Origin: a virus | DNA: 64,000 nucleotides | Strand: one strand, 5' to 3' | IMG/VR virus record: IMGVR_UViG_3300022752_000018 | Span: 119,193 to 183,192 of that record | In this document: positions 11,541 through 22,200 of the stretch, one piece after another | Layout of the letters: the number at the start of each line of letters is the position of its first letter | How positions within the stretch are numbered: position 1 is the stretch's first letter | Notes under the pieces: model-generated | Seen by the model: only the letters and a program-made list of their open reading frames with translations | Told to the model about the DNA's origin: nothing | The model's database searches: none | Made by a program: the position numbers and the translations under genes

Positions 11541-12149
11541 ATGCAAACAAAAGATTTTGGCGGAATTCACATTGAAGGGCACATTAAAATTTGGGACCCT
11601 GAGCATGACGAAGTTTTCATAAACAAAAGAAATGCCATTCATTATGAAAATATGAGTGTGGCGTTGGCCAATGCTGTGGCCAACTCAGGAAGTGGAATAA
11701 TCAGTGAAATGGCCTTTGGAAACGGCGGAACTGCTGTTGATCCTACAGGAATTATAACATACCTTACGCCAAATACCACAGGTATAAATGCTAGTTTATA
11801 TAACGAAACATATATTAAGGTTATAGATGATACTAGCAGTGCTAATATTAATCCATTACGTAATTATATAGAAACAAGACATGTCACCGGTACTAATTAC
11901 ACTGATGTTTTCATAACTTGTCTTCTTGATTACGGTGAACCAACTGGTCAGGATGCTTTTGACAATACTAGCGATACTAAAAGTTTATATACTTTCGACG
12001 AGTTAGGTCTAGTTACTAGAAACGAGTCTAATCAAAAAAAACTTTTAACACATGTGATATTTCACCCGGTACAAAAAAGTTTAAACAGGCTTATACAAAT
12101 AGACTACACTGTTAGAATACAAAGTTTAACAGGGTTGATGGGGGCATAA
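11541..12149 (+). CDS. Virion-associated protein, unknown role
   Basis: 202 aa behind a consensus late box. The N-terminus reads FGGIHIEGHIKIWDPEHDEV, followed by NKRNAIHYENMSVALA and a glycine-rich turn. It resembles small structural proteins that sit beside fibre genes in T4-like marine phages, but I do not recognise a named family. No membrane segment or catalytic motif is visible. It is followed 3 nt later by the first of three paralogous fibre genes. Position and the late box support a structural role; baseplate or fibre connector is a guess. Confidence 0.7.
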   Translation: MQTKDFGGIHIEGHIKIWDPEHDEVFINKRNAIHYENMSVALANAVANSGSGIISEMAFGNGGTAVDPTGIITYLTPNTTGINASLYNETYIKVIDDTSSANINPLRNYIETRHVTGTNYTDVFITCLLDYGEPTGQDAFDNTSDTKSLYTFDELGLVTRNESNQKKLLTHVIFHPVQKSLNRLIQIDYTVRIQSLTGLMGA

Positions 12150-12152
12150 TAT

Positions 12153-14084
12153 ATGACAATAATATTAAACAAAACAGACCCATCAAATCAATCCATTACC
12201 CTATTGGATGGTCAAACTAATCAGACTACACCTTTAACTTTTTTAGGAAAAAATTACTCTCAAGGATATAGTAAGATTATAGGAGAAAATTTTTTACATT
12301 TATTAGAAAATTTTTCTTTTAATAATCCACCTGAAAATCCTGTACAAGGTCAATTATGGTTTAATAATAATGTGGATGTCGAAATAGATTCATTGGCCAA
12401 TACATCTAGAGATAGCTATGGTATTAAAGTATTTGACGGGCAGAATTGGTTACCAATAGGTATTGTAAAAAAGTTTGCTCAACCACCCACTATAGGTGGT
12501 AGTACAAATTTAAATACTGGTGACTTATTTGTTGATACAGAAAGACAACAATTGTATATTAGTAATGGTAGCGATGGTTGGACTCTAGTTGGACCTTCTT
12601 TTAATGCTGCTGAAAAAACAGGCATGGAAATAGAATATATTGTAGATTCTGATTCATCTATAGATAGGCCTATTTTGTCCATATTTGTAAAAACTAAAAG
12701 AATAGTGGTAATTAGTGATTATGAATTTGTACCTAAATCTTTATTAACTGGTTTTAGGATAATAAAACAAGGAATTAACTTATCAACTGAAATTTTACAT
12801 CCTATTAATCAAACAAAATTTTGGGGAGTTGCTGAAAAAGCAGAATCCTTAATTAGCGGAGATGAAATTGTTCTAGCTAGAAATTTCCTAAGAAGTGATC
12901 AAAGTAGCACTACTAATTTTAGTTTTCAGGTTAGAAATAATAATGGAATAAGCATAGGTAATGATCTCAGTTTGATATTAGGAGCAGATACGTCCGGGTC
13001 ATTCATTTATAATAAATTGGATGGAGCCAGTATTGATCTTAGACTTAGAAAAGATAATCAAATTAAAAATATTCTAAGATGTACAATTACCCCAAATAAT
13101 ATTTCCGCAGTAGGTATTAACAATCTAGTCCCAGAAGAAACTTTAGATGTTATAGGAAATATAAAGACTAATCAGAGATTTATAACCAGCAGCACACAAG
13201 CTAATAGTATTAGTACACAAGGTGGAATTAGTGTTTTAGGCAATGCAACAATTGGTCAAAATTTAACAGTAACTGGGACTACAATTTTATCCAATATTGA
13301 ACCCAATGCAGATGATACAAAAAATTTAGGTTCTGAAAATAAAAGATGGAATACAATTTATGCTGGTAAGATTGGAACCAACACTAGAAGAGTTGTAGTT
13401 AATGGAACACTTAATGGCGATGTAAATGGTAATATATCAGGTTATTCAACAGGATTTAGCGCACCCATTACAATTACTCTTACAGGTGATGTAACTGGTA
13501 CAGTGTCTATACAAAAGGATAACGAATCCAAAAATTTAGTTACTACCTTAAAGTCAGATTTCATTAGTCAGAAACCAGAAACATCAGTTTTTCAACCTAA
13601 TGACCTGTTACTAATTGAACGTAATCAAGGTCTATTAAAGATAAAAAGATCAAGTCTTGTTAATCAATTACCTTTAGTACCAGTGGGTACAATTATTTTA
13701 TGGGCAGGTGATGCAAATAGAATACCAAAAGGATATTTAATTTGTGATGGCGCAGAAGTAGAACAATATAAGTACCAAACTTTATATTCAGTTATTGGCT
13801 ATACATATAAAAATCAAGTAAATTTAACTGGCACGGGATCAGGTTTCTTGACTTTTGCTTTACCTGATTTAAGACCAAGCTTACCAAGTTATAAGCCTAA
13901 TCAAGTGACATTAAACTTAAATTATACCATAATAGAATTAGGCAATACTGATTGGATATCTATGGGATTGAGTTTTAGTCCGGCAGTTAACACAACCTTT
14001 AATGTTCAATCTCTTGGAGAAGGCACAGGCAAATTGATCTTGACAAACGGTCCAAAATATTTAATTTATACTGGAAATGTCTAA
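12153..14084 (+). CDS. Tail fibre with C-terminal tail-collar domain
   Basis: 643 aa. Residues ~25-75 (LTFLGKNYSQGY, ENFLHLLENF, GQLWFNN) form a module shared with the next two fibre genes. A shaft motif KNLGSENKRWNTIYAGKI sits at residues ~390-407. The C-terminal third has the tail-collar signature: VPVGTIILWAGD, PKGYLICDGAEV, then YSVIGYTY and FALPDLR, as in the phage Tail Collar family (PF07484). The stop overlaps the next ATG (TAATG). It is probably a trimeric short fibre or collar-like adhesin. Confidence 0.8.
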   Translation: MTIILNKTDPSNQSITLLDGQTNQTTPLTFLGKNYSQGYSKIIGENFLHLLENFSFNNPPENPVQGQLWFNNNVDVEIDSLANTSRDSYGIKVFDGQNWLPIGIVKKFAQPPTIGGSTNLNTGDLFVDTERQQLYISNGSDGWTLVGPSFNAAEKTGMEIEYIVDSDSSIDRPILSIFVKTKRIVVISDYEFVPKSLLTGFRIIKQGINLSTEILHPINQTKFWGVAEKAESLISGDEIVLARNFLRSDQSSTTNFSFQVRNNNGISIGNDLSLILGADTSGSFIYNKLDGASIDLRLRKDNQIKNILRCTITPNNISAVGINNLVPEETLDVIGNIKTNQRFITSSTQANSISTQGGISVLGNATIGQNLTVTGTTILSNIEPNADDTKNLGSENKRWNTIYAGKIGTNTRRVVVNGTLNGDVNGNISGYSTGFSAPITITLTGDVTGTVSIQKDNESKNLVTTLKSDFISQKPETSVFQPNDLLLIERNQGLLKIKRSSLVNQLPLVPVGTIILWAGDANRIPKGYLICDGAEVEQYKYQTLYSVIGYTYKNQVNLTGTGSGFLTFALPDLRPSLPSYKPNQVTLNLNYTIIELGNTDWISMGLSFSPAVNTTFNVQSLGEGTGKLILTNGPKYLIYTGNV

Positions 14085-17000
14085 TGGCCTATACTGTAAT
14101 TAAAACTGATGGAACTGTATTAACTGATGTACTAGATAACAGTATAGATAGGATTACTACTGATCTAACCCTAGTAGGTAAAAATACACCTAATTATGGT
14201 GAATTTATAAATGAAAATTTTATTAAATTACTAGAAAACTTTAGCAGTGCTCAACCACCTAGGGCTCCTTTAAGAGGTCAAATTTGGTATGATACTAGTG
14301 AAAATAAACTAAAATTATTTGATGGTATCAAATTTATAGAATTTTGGCGACCTATAGTTAGTGCTACTTTACCCAATCTAAATGTTGGTGATATTTGGAT
14401 TGATAATAATAAACGACAATTATATTTTAACGATGGACAAGGCAATGTACTTGCTGGGCCATTATACACAGCTCAACAAGGGAATACTGGGCATCAGGTC
14501 AGCACTTTAGAAGATATTAATGGTGTAACACACGTTATTATCAAATTTAAAATTGGAAATACTCTAATGGGAGTATTTTCTAAAACTGCCTTCACTCCAA
14601 ATTATACGTTAGGTGAAGGCAGGCTATTAGAATCTGAAGGCTATTCAGGACCAGTAATTATAGGGTTTAATCCTCTATCAACTAATTTTAAATTCAATGT
14701 AACTGTAAAGAATGCTGAAAATCTTGTAACACAATTTGGTACACCTATTAACGTAGATCAGTTTGTTAAAACCACAGGTAATAATAATATAAACGGAAGG
14801 TTGGATATCACAGGTAATAGTGATATTGACACTGAATTTTCTCGTCCATTAATATTAGGTAGTTCAGGCAATCTAACAATAGAAATTAAAAATGTATTAC
14901 AAAGCTCAACAGAAATTCCACCGGTAAAAATTAAGAATCAAGTTACAAATCAAGATCTTGCCTTGATAGTAAAAAATTCTGATGATTTTCAAAATGCAAT
15001 TTACATTAATGCTACAGATTCAAGAGTAGGCATTTACAATGATGATCCCCTAACTACCTTAGATATTGAAGGTGATGTTAATTTTAGAAATAATCTTGTA
15101 ACGAATAAAGAAAGTATAGATATTTTTAACACCACTGCTAAAACAATTAATTTAGCTAGACAAGCCAATAATATTAGCATAGCCAGTACCTCGGGCGAAA
15201 CTGTAATAAACAATAAAATTGTAGCTAAAAAGGGTATTTTAATTGAAACTGGTAACCTAGATACTAGTTTAACTACCTTTAATTTAGTTAATACCGCAGT
15301 TCAAACTTTAAATTTGGCTAGAGCTGCTAGGACAATCAATATCGGAGCAGGCCCAGATGGTTCAGGAGTTGTAAATTTTAGTAATAATGTCAACATACCA
15401 GGAATTTTAAGTATCACTGGTGAATTAACAGTTGATCAATTAAATTTTAGGAATAATCAAATCAGAGCAGTTAATAATGATTTAGAATTATTTGCCGGTA
15501 GTGATAATGATATCACTCTACAAAATAAAACTATTGGATATGAAGATTTATTATTATCCAAAAGATTAATGTTTGATGGGTTAGGAATAATAGGAGTACC
15601 ATCTGGATTTACTAGAGAATTTCAGTTATTAAACAATATTGTAAGTGATATAGCATTTGGTGGTGATGCTACCACAATTTCTATAGGTTCAACTATTGGT
15701 ACTACTAATGTAAAACATAACCTACAGGTTTTTGGTGACATTAGTATAGGTGGAGCAGATAGTTCACCTGCTATTATTGAAAGTAATGGGCCATTAGCAC
15801 ATCTTTATAATGTAGTAGCAAAAGAAATTTTTATTGGTGGTCAAGCTAAAGAAATTAATTTATTTTATGAACCACAGTTACTAGGAAATCCTAGTCCTTC
15901 ATTAGGAAAATCTCTAAACATATATGCCGCTGATACTTATCTAGAAGGCGATTTGACCTTATTAGGTGGCGATATAAAAGTCCCTCCAGGGGTAACTATA
16001 ACCAGTTTATTCAACAATTATGCTTCAAGAGTAACTATAGGTGGTGATGCAAATCTAATAGAATTGGGTGGATCTGGTACAACGGTCCGTGTAGGTAATA
16101 ATTTAAAAGTAGGTAGTGTAGCTGGTGAAATTGAATTCACCAGTATAGTGTCTAGTGGAAATATTACTAGAGGACAGATAAATGTAGGTGCTACTACAGC
16201 ATTTTTTGACTTCTTGCCTCAAAACATTTTAAATTTAGAAATAGCAGCCAGTGCCGATAAAATTTACATTGGGCGAGGAACTGTAGCCGAAAATGAAGTT
16301 GGCCAATGGCAACCAAGTGTAAACACCGGATCACTAAAAACAAACCCTCCTTATATAGGATCAAGTCAATTACCTATTGTAATAATGAAAGAAAATCTAT
16401 TAGTAAGAAATAGATTATTAATACCAGAAGTTGATAAAAGTGGTGTTGGCGGTGCTGGTGTACTGTACAAGAACACTTATCAAGAATTAGAGGCTAGTCA
16501 AAGTATAAGGATAACGGGTAATGCTTTATCTGTAGCAGGTGATATATTTGTAGGTAATATTATTATAGGAACGGATTTAAATGGAACTGTAAGAATTCCT
16601 AGATTACAGACTAATGTATTTGTATTAACTGATGAAATCATTAGCACAGAATCAAGTATTGACATACTGAAAACTACAGTAGATCAAATTACTATAGGTG
16701 GTAAGGCCAACGGCAAAATAATATTAGGTGGATCAACTACCAGTGTAGAAATACCAGGATTTGTAAAAAGAACTTGGAAAACTGTTACTACCACTAGGAC
16801 TGCTATTGCAGGGGATTTTCTATTAATAGATACTAGTTCATTCAATGTAACAGTAACTTTACCCGCAGTTGCTGAGTTGGGCGATACTATTCATTTCGCA
16901 GATAAAAATGGTATTAGTAGTAGTAGAAAACTTGTAATTGATAGAAATGATCATAAAATTAATGGATTAGAATCTAATTTAGAAATAACTACTGCTAATA

Positions 17001-17353
17001 AAATATTTTCTTTAGTTTATACTGGGGTAGATAGAGGATGGTGTTGGGACGAAGATAATTGGAAAGTGATTAATAGTACTTATACTGCTACTAATAAAGA
17101 CAAGCTTTTAATTAATAATTCATCCGCTTTAGTATCCAATGTTACAGTAAATTTACCAACTAATCCACAAATTGGTCATACTATTAGATTTATGGATCAA
17201 AATGGGTTAACAGTAGCTAAACCGTTAATTATTCAAAGAAACGGGGCTTTAATCAATGGTTCTAATACAGATCTTACTATAAACACTGCTGGGCGAGCAT
17301 TTGCTCTAGTATATACAGGTGCTACTAGGGGGTGGTGCTATGAAAACAATTAA
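14084..17353 (+). CDS. Tail fibre paralogue with duplicated C-terminal domain
   Basis: 1089 aa, start overlapping the previous stop. The N-terminal module matches its neighbours (LTLVGKNTPNYGE, NENFIKLLENF, GQIWYDTSENKLKLFDG). The middle is a long beta-rich shaft with many NLxxxAxTINIGA-like strands. The last ~185 residues are two tandem copies of one domain. Each has the pattern LLIxxSS, VTLP or VNLP, GDTIHFADKNG or GHTIRFMDQNG, and ends in LVYTGxxRGWCxE. The repeated WC-containing end makes this the likely receptor tip, by inference only. No catalytic motif is seen. Confidence 0.75.
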   Translation: MAYTVIKTDGTVLTDVLDNSIDRITTDLTLVGKNTPNYGEFINENFIKLLENFSSAQPPRAPLRGQIWYDTSENKLKLFDGIKFIEFWRPIVSATLPNLNVGDIWIDNNKRQLYFNDGQGNVLAGPLYTAQQGNTGHQVSTLEDINGVTHVIIKFKIGNTLMGVFSKTAFTPNYTLGEGRLLESEGYSGPVIIGFNPLSTNFKFNVTVKNAENLVTQFGTPINVDQFVKTTGNNNINGRLDITGNSDIDTEFSRPLILGSSGNLTIEIKNVLQSSTEIPPVKIKNQVTNQDLALIVKNSDDFQNAIYINATDSRVGIYNDDPLTTLDIEGDVNFRNNLVTNKESIDIFNTTAKTINLARQANNISIASTSGETVINNKIVAKKGILIETGNLDTSLTTFNLVNTAVQTLNLARAARTINIGAGPDGSGVVNFSNNVNIPGILSITGELTVDQLNFRNNQIRAVNNDLELFAGSDNDITLQNKTIGYEDLLLSKRLMFDGLGIIGVPSGFTREFQLLNNIVSDIAFGGDATTISIGSTIGTTNVKHNLQVFGDISIGGADSSPAIIESNGPLAHLYNVVAKEIFIGGQAKEINLFYEPQLLGNPSPSLGKSLNIYAADTYLEGDLTLLGGDIKVPPGVTITSLFNNYASRVTIGGDANLIELGGSGTTVRVGNNLKVGSVAGEIEFTSIVSSGNITRGQINVGATTAFFDFLPQNILNLEIAASADKIYIGRGTVAENEVGQWQPSVNTGSLKTNPPYIGSSQLPIVIMKENLLVRNRLLIPEVDKSGVGGAGVLYKNTYQELEASQSIRITGNALSVAGDIFVGNIIIGTDLNGTVRIPRLQTNVFVLTDEIISTESSIDILKTTVDQITIGGKANGKIILGGSTTSVEIPGFVKRTWKTVTTTRTAIAGDFLLIDTSSFNVTVTLPAVAELGDTIHFADKNGISSSRKLVIDRNDHKINGLESNLEITTANKIFSLVYTGVDRGWCWDEDNWKVINSTYTATNKDKLLINNSSALVSNVTVNLPTNPQIGHTIRFMDQNGLTVAKPLIIQRNGALINGSNTDLTINTAGRAFALVYTGATRGWCYENN

Positions 17354-17355
17354 TC

Positions 17356-17363
17356 GATAAATA
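17356..17363 (+). promoter_or_regulatory. Late promoter box variant GATAAATA
   Basis: One mismatch to TATAAATA, 18 nt before the ATG at 17382. The distance equals that of the exact box at 11515. An AAGGGG ribosome-binding site lies between box and start. Confidence 0.55.
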
Positions 17364-17381
17364 TAACGAAGGGGATCAAAT

Positions 17382-19253
17382 ATGCCATACAATATTAATA
17401 GATATAACGGGACACTAGCGACAGTGGTTGAGGATGGTACTGTCGATAATACCTTAGATATCAAACTTATTGGCAGAAATTATGCTGGTTACGGCGAAGT
17501 ACAAAATGAAAACATGGTTCATATGTTGGAAAATTTTGCCAGTCCTAGTGAACCCCCTAGAAGAATAACAGGCCAAGTATGGTATGATAGTGGAAATAAG
17601 AAATTAAAATTTTTTGACGGTACTAAATTTAAAACCAATAGTACTGCTGAAATCAGCATAACACAACCTAGTGGATTATCACAGGGAGACTTTTGGTTTA
17701 ATTCAGAGACTAATCAATTATATGTTTGGACAGGCAGTTCATTTATTTTAGTAGGTCCTCAGGCTGTTGAGAACGCAGGCACAACAGAATTAAAAAGTGT
17801 AAGTGTAGAGGATATTACAGGAACAACATACGCTATAGTTAGAGCCATTGTCAACAGTAAAACAATCTATATTATTAGCGCAAATGAATTTATCTTACCA
17901 GATAATACTATTTTAGGATTTAAGCTGATTAAACAGGGAATAACCTTAATTGATACTATGGCTGTATCCAGTTCTGATCCGTTATACGGTATAACAACTA
18001 CTCAACATAGATTTTGGGGAACTTCAAGTAGTAGTTTAGGATTGGTCACAGACAGTGGTAAAGTAGTGACTGCTGATCAATTAGTTAGCAGTGAAGATCC
18101 ACAATTTTCTGGATTAGTGGGCTATAGTGATCAAGGTTTTACATTAGGTAATCAAGACTCATTACAAGTCTATATTGATACTGAAGGTAATGCCTGTATC
18201 AGATCAATAAAATTAAACGGATTAATAAATTTTTATACACGGATAGCAACTAATGATGATAATAACGACAGGGCTCCAATGAAATTACAGGGTAATAATA
18301 TTTTACCTGGAGTTCCTCAAATTAGTAACTTAGGAGTATCAGATCAAAAATTTGCCAACGTGTATGCTGTCAATGTTTATGCAGCTCTTAAAGGGACAGC
18401 TGATAAAGCAGACGCTTTAAATGTAGGTGGCACATATGTAACTGCCGCACTAGGAGCCGCCGCAAATACTATAGTAGCCAGAGACAATCAGGCATCAATT
18501 ACGGCTCAAAAATTTAAGGGAACGGCTACCCTAGCTGAAGCTGTATACGGTGGAGTAGCAGGAGATATTGTTTATCAAACTGGACCAAATACAACAGGAT
18601 TTTTAAATCAAGGACAAGAAAATACAGTTTTATCTATTAATAATGATGGTAATTATAATTGGCTACCAATAGCTGACATTGCCAGTTCTGGACAAGCTGA
18701 TACAGTTTATATTACTAACGAAATATTAGAAGCTGATGAGCCCATTAAATATCCTACATTTGTGGAATCAAGTGGAGGGTATCATTCAATCAAAATTGAT
18801 ACTACAGGCCTAACATATAATGTAGAAACTAAAACATTAACAACAACGTTTTTTGATGGTGAAGCGACCAGTGCCTCTTATGCTGACTTGGCTGAAAAAT
18901 ATTTGGCTGATGCTGTATATGATATTGGAACGGTTATGGTAGTAGGTGGTACTAAAGAAGTTACACAGAGTAAATATGGAGATAGAGCTATTGGAGTAGT
19001 AAGTGGTAGCCCAGCATATCTAATGAATAAGGATTTGGCCAACGGCACTGTAATAGCATTGAAAGGAAGAGTTCCTGTTAAAATAGTAGGTAAGGTACAA
19101 AAAGGAGACAAAATTATTGCAACTAATAATGGTTGTGCTATGGCTGGTAAGTCAATGACAAAAATTTATTTAGACAGTGTTAACTTTTTTGCAATAGCTT
19201 TGGAATCCAGTGATGATCCTGAAATTAAATTAATAGAATGTGTTATTCTATAA
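17382..19253 (+). CDS. Third fibre paralogue with peptidase-G2-like C-terminus
   Basis: 623 aa. It shares the N-terminal module (IKLIGRNYAGYGE, NENMVHMLENF, GQVWYDSGNKKLKFFDG) and carries the shaft motif SNLGVSDQKFANVYAVNVYA near residue 315. The C-terminus (SYADLAEKYLADAVYDIGTV, DRAIGVVSGSPAYLMN, VALKGRVPVKIVGKV) resembles the C-terminal fibre domain related to Peptidase_G2 autocleavage domains; this is from memory of the family and the cleavage residues cannot be checked here. It is probably a trimeric fibre. It ends 12 nt before the first giant Ig-repeat gene. Confidence 0.75.
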   Translation: MPYNINRYNGTLATVVEDGTVDNTLDIKLIGRNYAGYGEVQNENMVHMLENFASPSEPPRRITGQVWYDSGNKKLKFFDGTKFKTNSTAEISITQPSGLSQGDFWFNSETNQLYVWTGSSFILVGPQAVENAGTTELKSVSVEDITGTTYAIVRAIVNSKTIYIISANEFILPDNTILGFKLIKQGITLIDTMAVSSSDPLYGITTTQHRFWGTSSSSLGLVTDSGKVVTADQLVSSEDPQFSGLVGYSDQGFTLGNQDSLQVYIDTEGNACIRSIKLNGLINFYTRIATNDDNNDRAPMKLQGNNILPGVPQISNLGVSDQKFANVYAVNVYAALKGTADKADALNVGGTYVTAALGAAANTIVARDNQASITAQKFKGTATLAEAVYGGVAGDIVYQTGPNTTGFLNQGQENTVLSINNDGNYNWLPIADIASSGQADTVYITNEILEADEPIKYPTFVESSGGYHSIKIDTTGLTYNVETKTLTTTFFDGEATSASYADLAEKYLADAVYDIGTVMVVGGTKEVTQSKYGDRAIGVVSGSPAYLMNKDLANGTVIALKGRVPVKIVGKVQKGDKIIATNNGCAMAGKSMTKIYLDSVNFFAIALESSDDPEIKLIECVIL

Positions 19254-19265
19254 GGTAATATTTTT

Positions 19266-22200
19266 ATGTCAACTTCAACATCAATTCAAGCAAGTCAATT
19301 TAATGCTATACAAACTAGAGTAGCTAAGCTATTAGGTACTGGGACCGGAGATTTTGGCTATGGACAAACATTAATAAGCAGTCAAATATTACCAGGTCAG
19401 AAAATTACTGCTCAACCGTTGGTTAATATAAAAATTGACTTAGATAAAATTGCATTCCATCAGACTAATTTAGCAAGTGCTGCTCCTTCTGTACAGTTAG
19501 GACAATCAATTGCTGCCACAGACTGGACTAAGTATACCAATGAATTAGATTTATTAGAAGCAAATAGATTACAAATCAGTGAAACATCTGCTCAATCAAC
19601 TTGGACTGCTGACTATTCCACATTAGGGTTTTCTAATTGGAATAGTGTTAGAGCACACACTGTAACATTTGACTTTGGTAGTATTAATAATGCCAGATAT
19701 TTTTTTAATACTGGCGGAGAAATAAGGATAGTTCCCAGACATACAGGATTCACTAATGCTAGCTCAAAAGGAGGAGCATGGGCAGCTTTATTCAATAGAT
19801 TGGGCACAAAAGGGGTAAGATTACGTGCTAATGTTACTACCTGTCAAGATGGAACAGCGGAATCTAAAGGATACTATCAGCTTACTACTACGCCACTACA
19901 AATTTTTTCAATTGTAGATACTGGTCCATATGCTGGAAATGATTTTGTTGTTCTAGCCAGCGTGTCAAATCCTCTAAGAAGTCTTATTATAACATGTAGA
20001 TTTACAGACGACACTTTAGTCCCAGCTACAGATGAAGCTGTTGATGGTACTACAACAAGCAGTCTTGGTATACTAAGAGCAACTGGTAGCAGTGTCGGAA
20101 TTCTTACTAATCCTGTTGCTCAAACAAATTTAAATGTCCCTGGAAGTCCGCTCAGTGTAACAGCAACAATTACAGGTGGAACAACGGCTACAATTAACTA
20201 TCTACCGCCATCTAGTGATGGAGGTATTTCAATTTCCAGTTACACTGCTGTGAGTACACCCGATAATGTAACAGCAACCGTTAATAGGGAAGGTGGAGGT
20301 CAAATTTTTGTAACAGGGTTACGACCAGTAACAACCTATACTTTTGTTGTATTTGCTACAAATACTGTAGGTTCTGGACCAAATAGCTCACCTACGGCAT
20401 CAGTAACTACAACTACAGATGTACCTAGTAAACCATTATCTGTAACAGCGGTAAGCACCAGCTCAACTACGGCTACAATAACATATAGTGAGCCCAGCAG
20501 TAATGGTGGAACAACTATTATAAGTTATACAGCAATTAGCTCACCAGGTAATATTCAAGCAACAGTTACTAGATCTGGCGGGGGCACAATTAACGTAACA
20601 GGTTTATCCGTAGCAACAGCATACACTTTTAGAGTATATGCTACTAACTCAAGAGGTAATAGCGCACTTAGTGATCCTTCAGAACTGATAACTACATCTA
20701 GTGCTGAACCTATTATAGGATCTCCTTACGGTGGTGGGTATTTTGCGGGAGCAGTTAGTACTCCTGGAAACGATTTAGCAGACTATTTCCTCATTGTTTC
20801 ACCTGCATCTTTAGGTCAATCTTCTACTGGTTTACAATGGTCTAACACATCAACAGTTACATCATCTACAAGTGTAATTGATGGGCGTGCTAATTCTAAT
20901 TCTTTACCTTCAACACCACAAGCACCAGGTATTGGGCTACCTGCTGTAGTTTCTGGATCTTTAGGTACACAAATTGATATATCCTATACTGCACCTATAA
21001 ATAATGGTGGTAGCGCAATAACTAGTTACACTGCTATAAGCACACCTGATAATATTACCTCTACAGTAGGTCGTGCAGGAAGCGGCAATATTAGGGTCTC
21101 AAATTTAAGTCCTAATAAAACATACTCTTTTAAAGTTTATGCTACTAATGCTGTGGGTAATAGTCCATTAAGTATATCTACAGTAGAACTTCAAACACCA
21201 ATATTACCAAATAATACCTCTATACCATCAATAACAGGCACTGTTCTTTTAGGAAGTACATTAACTGTGGATATAGGAACTTGGACTGGAACACCTACAA
21301 TTACTTACTCATATCAATGGCAAAGAGGCACAGTTTCAATTACTGGGTCTACAAGTCAAACCTATACCATTGTTATAGCAGATGTAGGTAGCATATTAAG
21401 ATGTGTAATAACAGCATCTAATGCTGCGGGAACTAAGAGTGTAAACAGCGCATATACTATAGCAGTACCAGCTATAGCTCCTACAAACTCCAGCCTTCCA
21501 ACTATCAGTGGTACTGTTCAGGTTGGTCAAACTCTTACAGTATCTAATGGAGTTTGGTCTGGATCTACACCAATTACTTATGAATATCAATGGCAACGTG
21601 GAACTACAAATATTACTGGATCTACAAGCACTTCCTATACTATTGTTCTAACAGACGTAGGAAATAGGTTTAGGGTGAGAGTTCTTGCTCGAAATAGTGC
21701 AGGAGAAAATTTCGTGTTCACAGCTAGTACTGCCTTAGTCCCATCAGTAGCCCCAACTAATACTAGCTTACCAGTAATTACTGGAGATATTGCTGTAGGA
21801 TTAAGAATCAATGCCACAACTGGTGTTTGGACAGGGTCACCTACAATACAATACACTTATCAATGGCTGCGTAATTCTACTCCTATATCAGGATCAACCA
21901 CTAATGGTTATACAATTTTAGCGTCTGATGTAGGAAGTGTATTATCTGTAGAAGTTAAAGCAAGTAATAATGCAGGATTCGATATAGCAAGATCATTACC
22001 CACGGCAACTATACAATCTGCTAGTGCTCCAACAATAAGTGTATTACCTGCTATTACCGGTAATGCTGCTGTAGATCAAATTCTAAATGTTAGCAATGGT
22101 ACTTGGAGTGGAACACAACCCATCAATTATGCTTATCAGTGGTTGAGAGGCACTATATCAATAGTAGGTGCCACTTCAAATAATTATACAGTGACCATAG

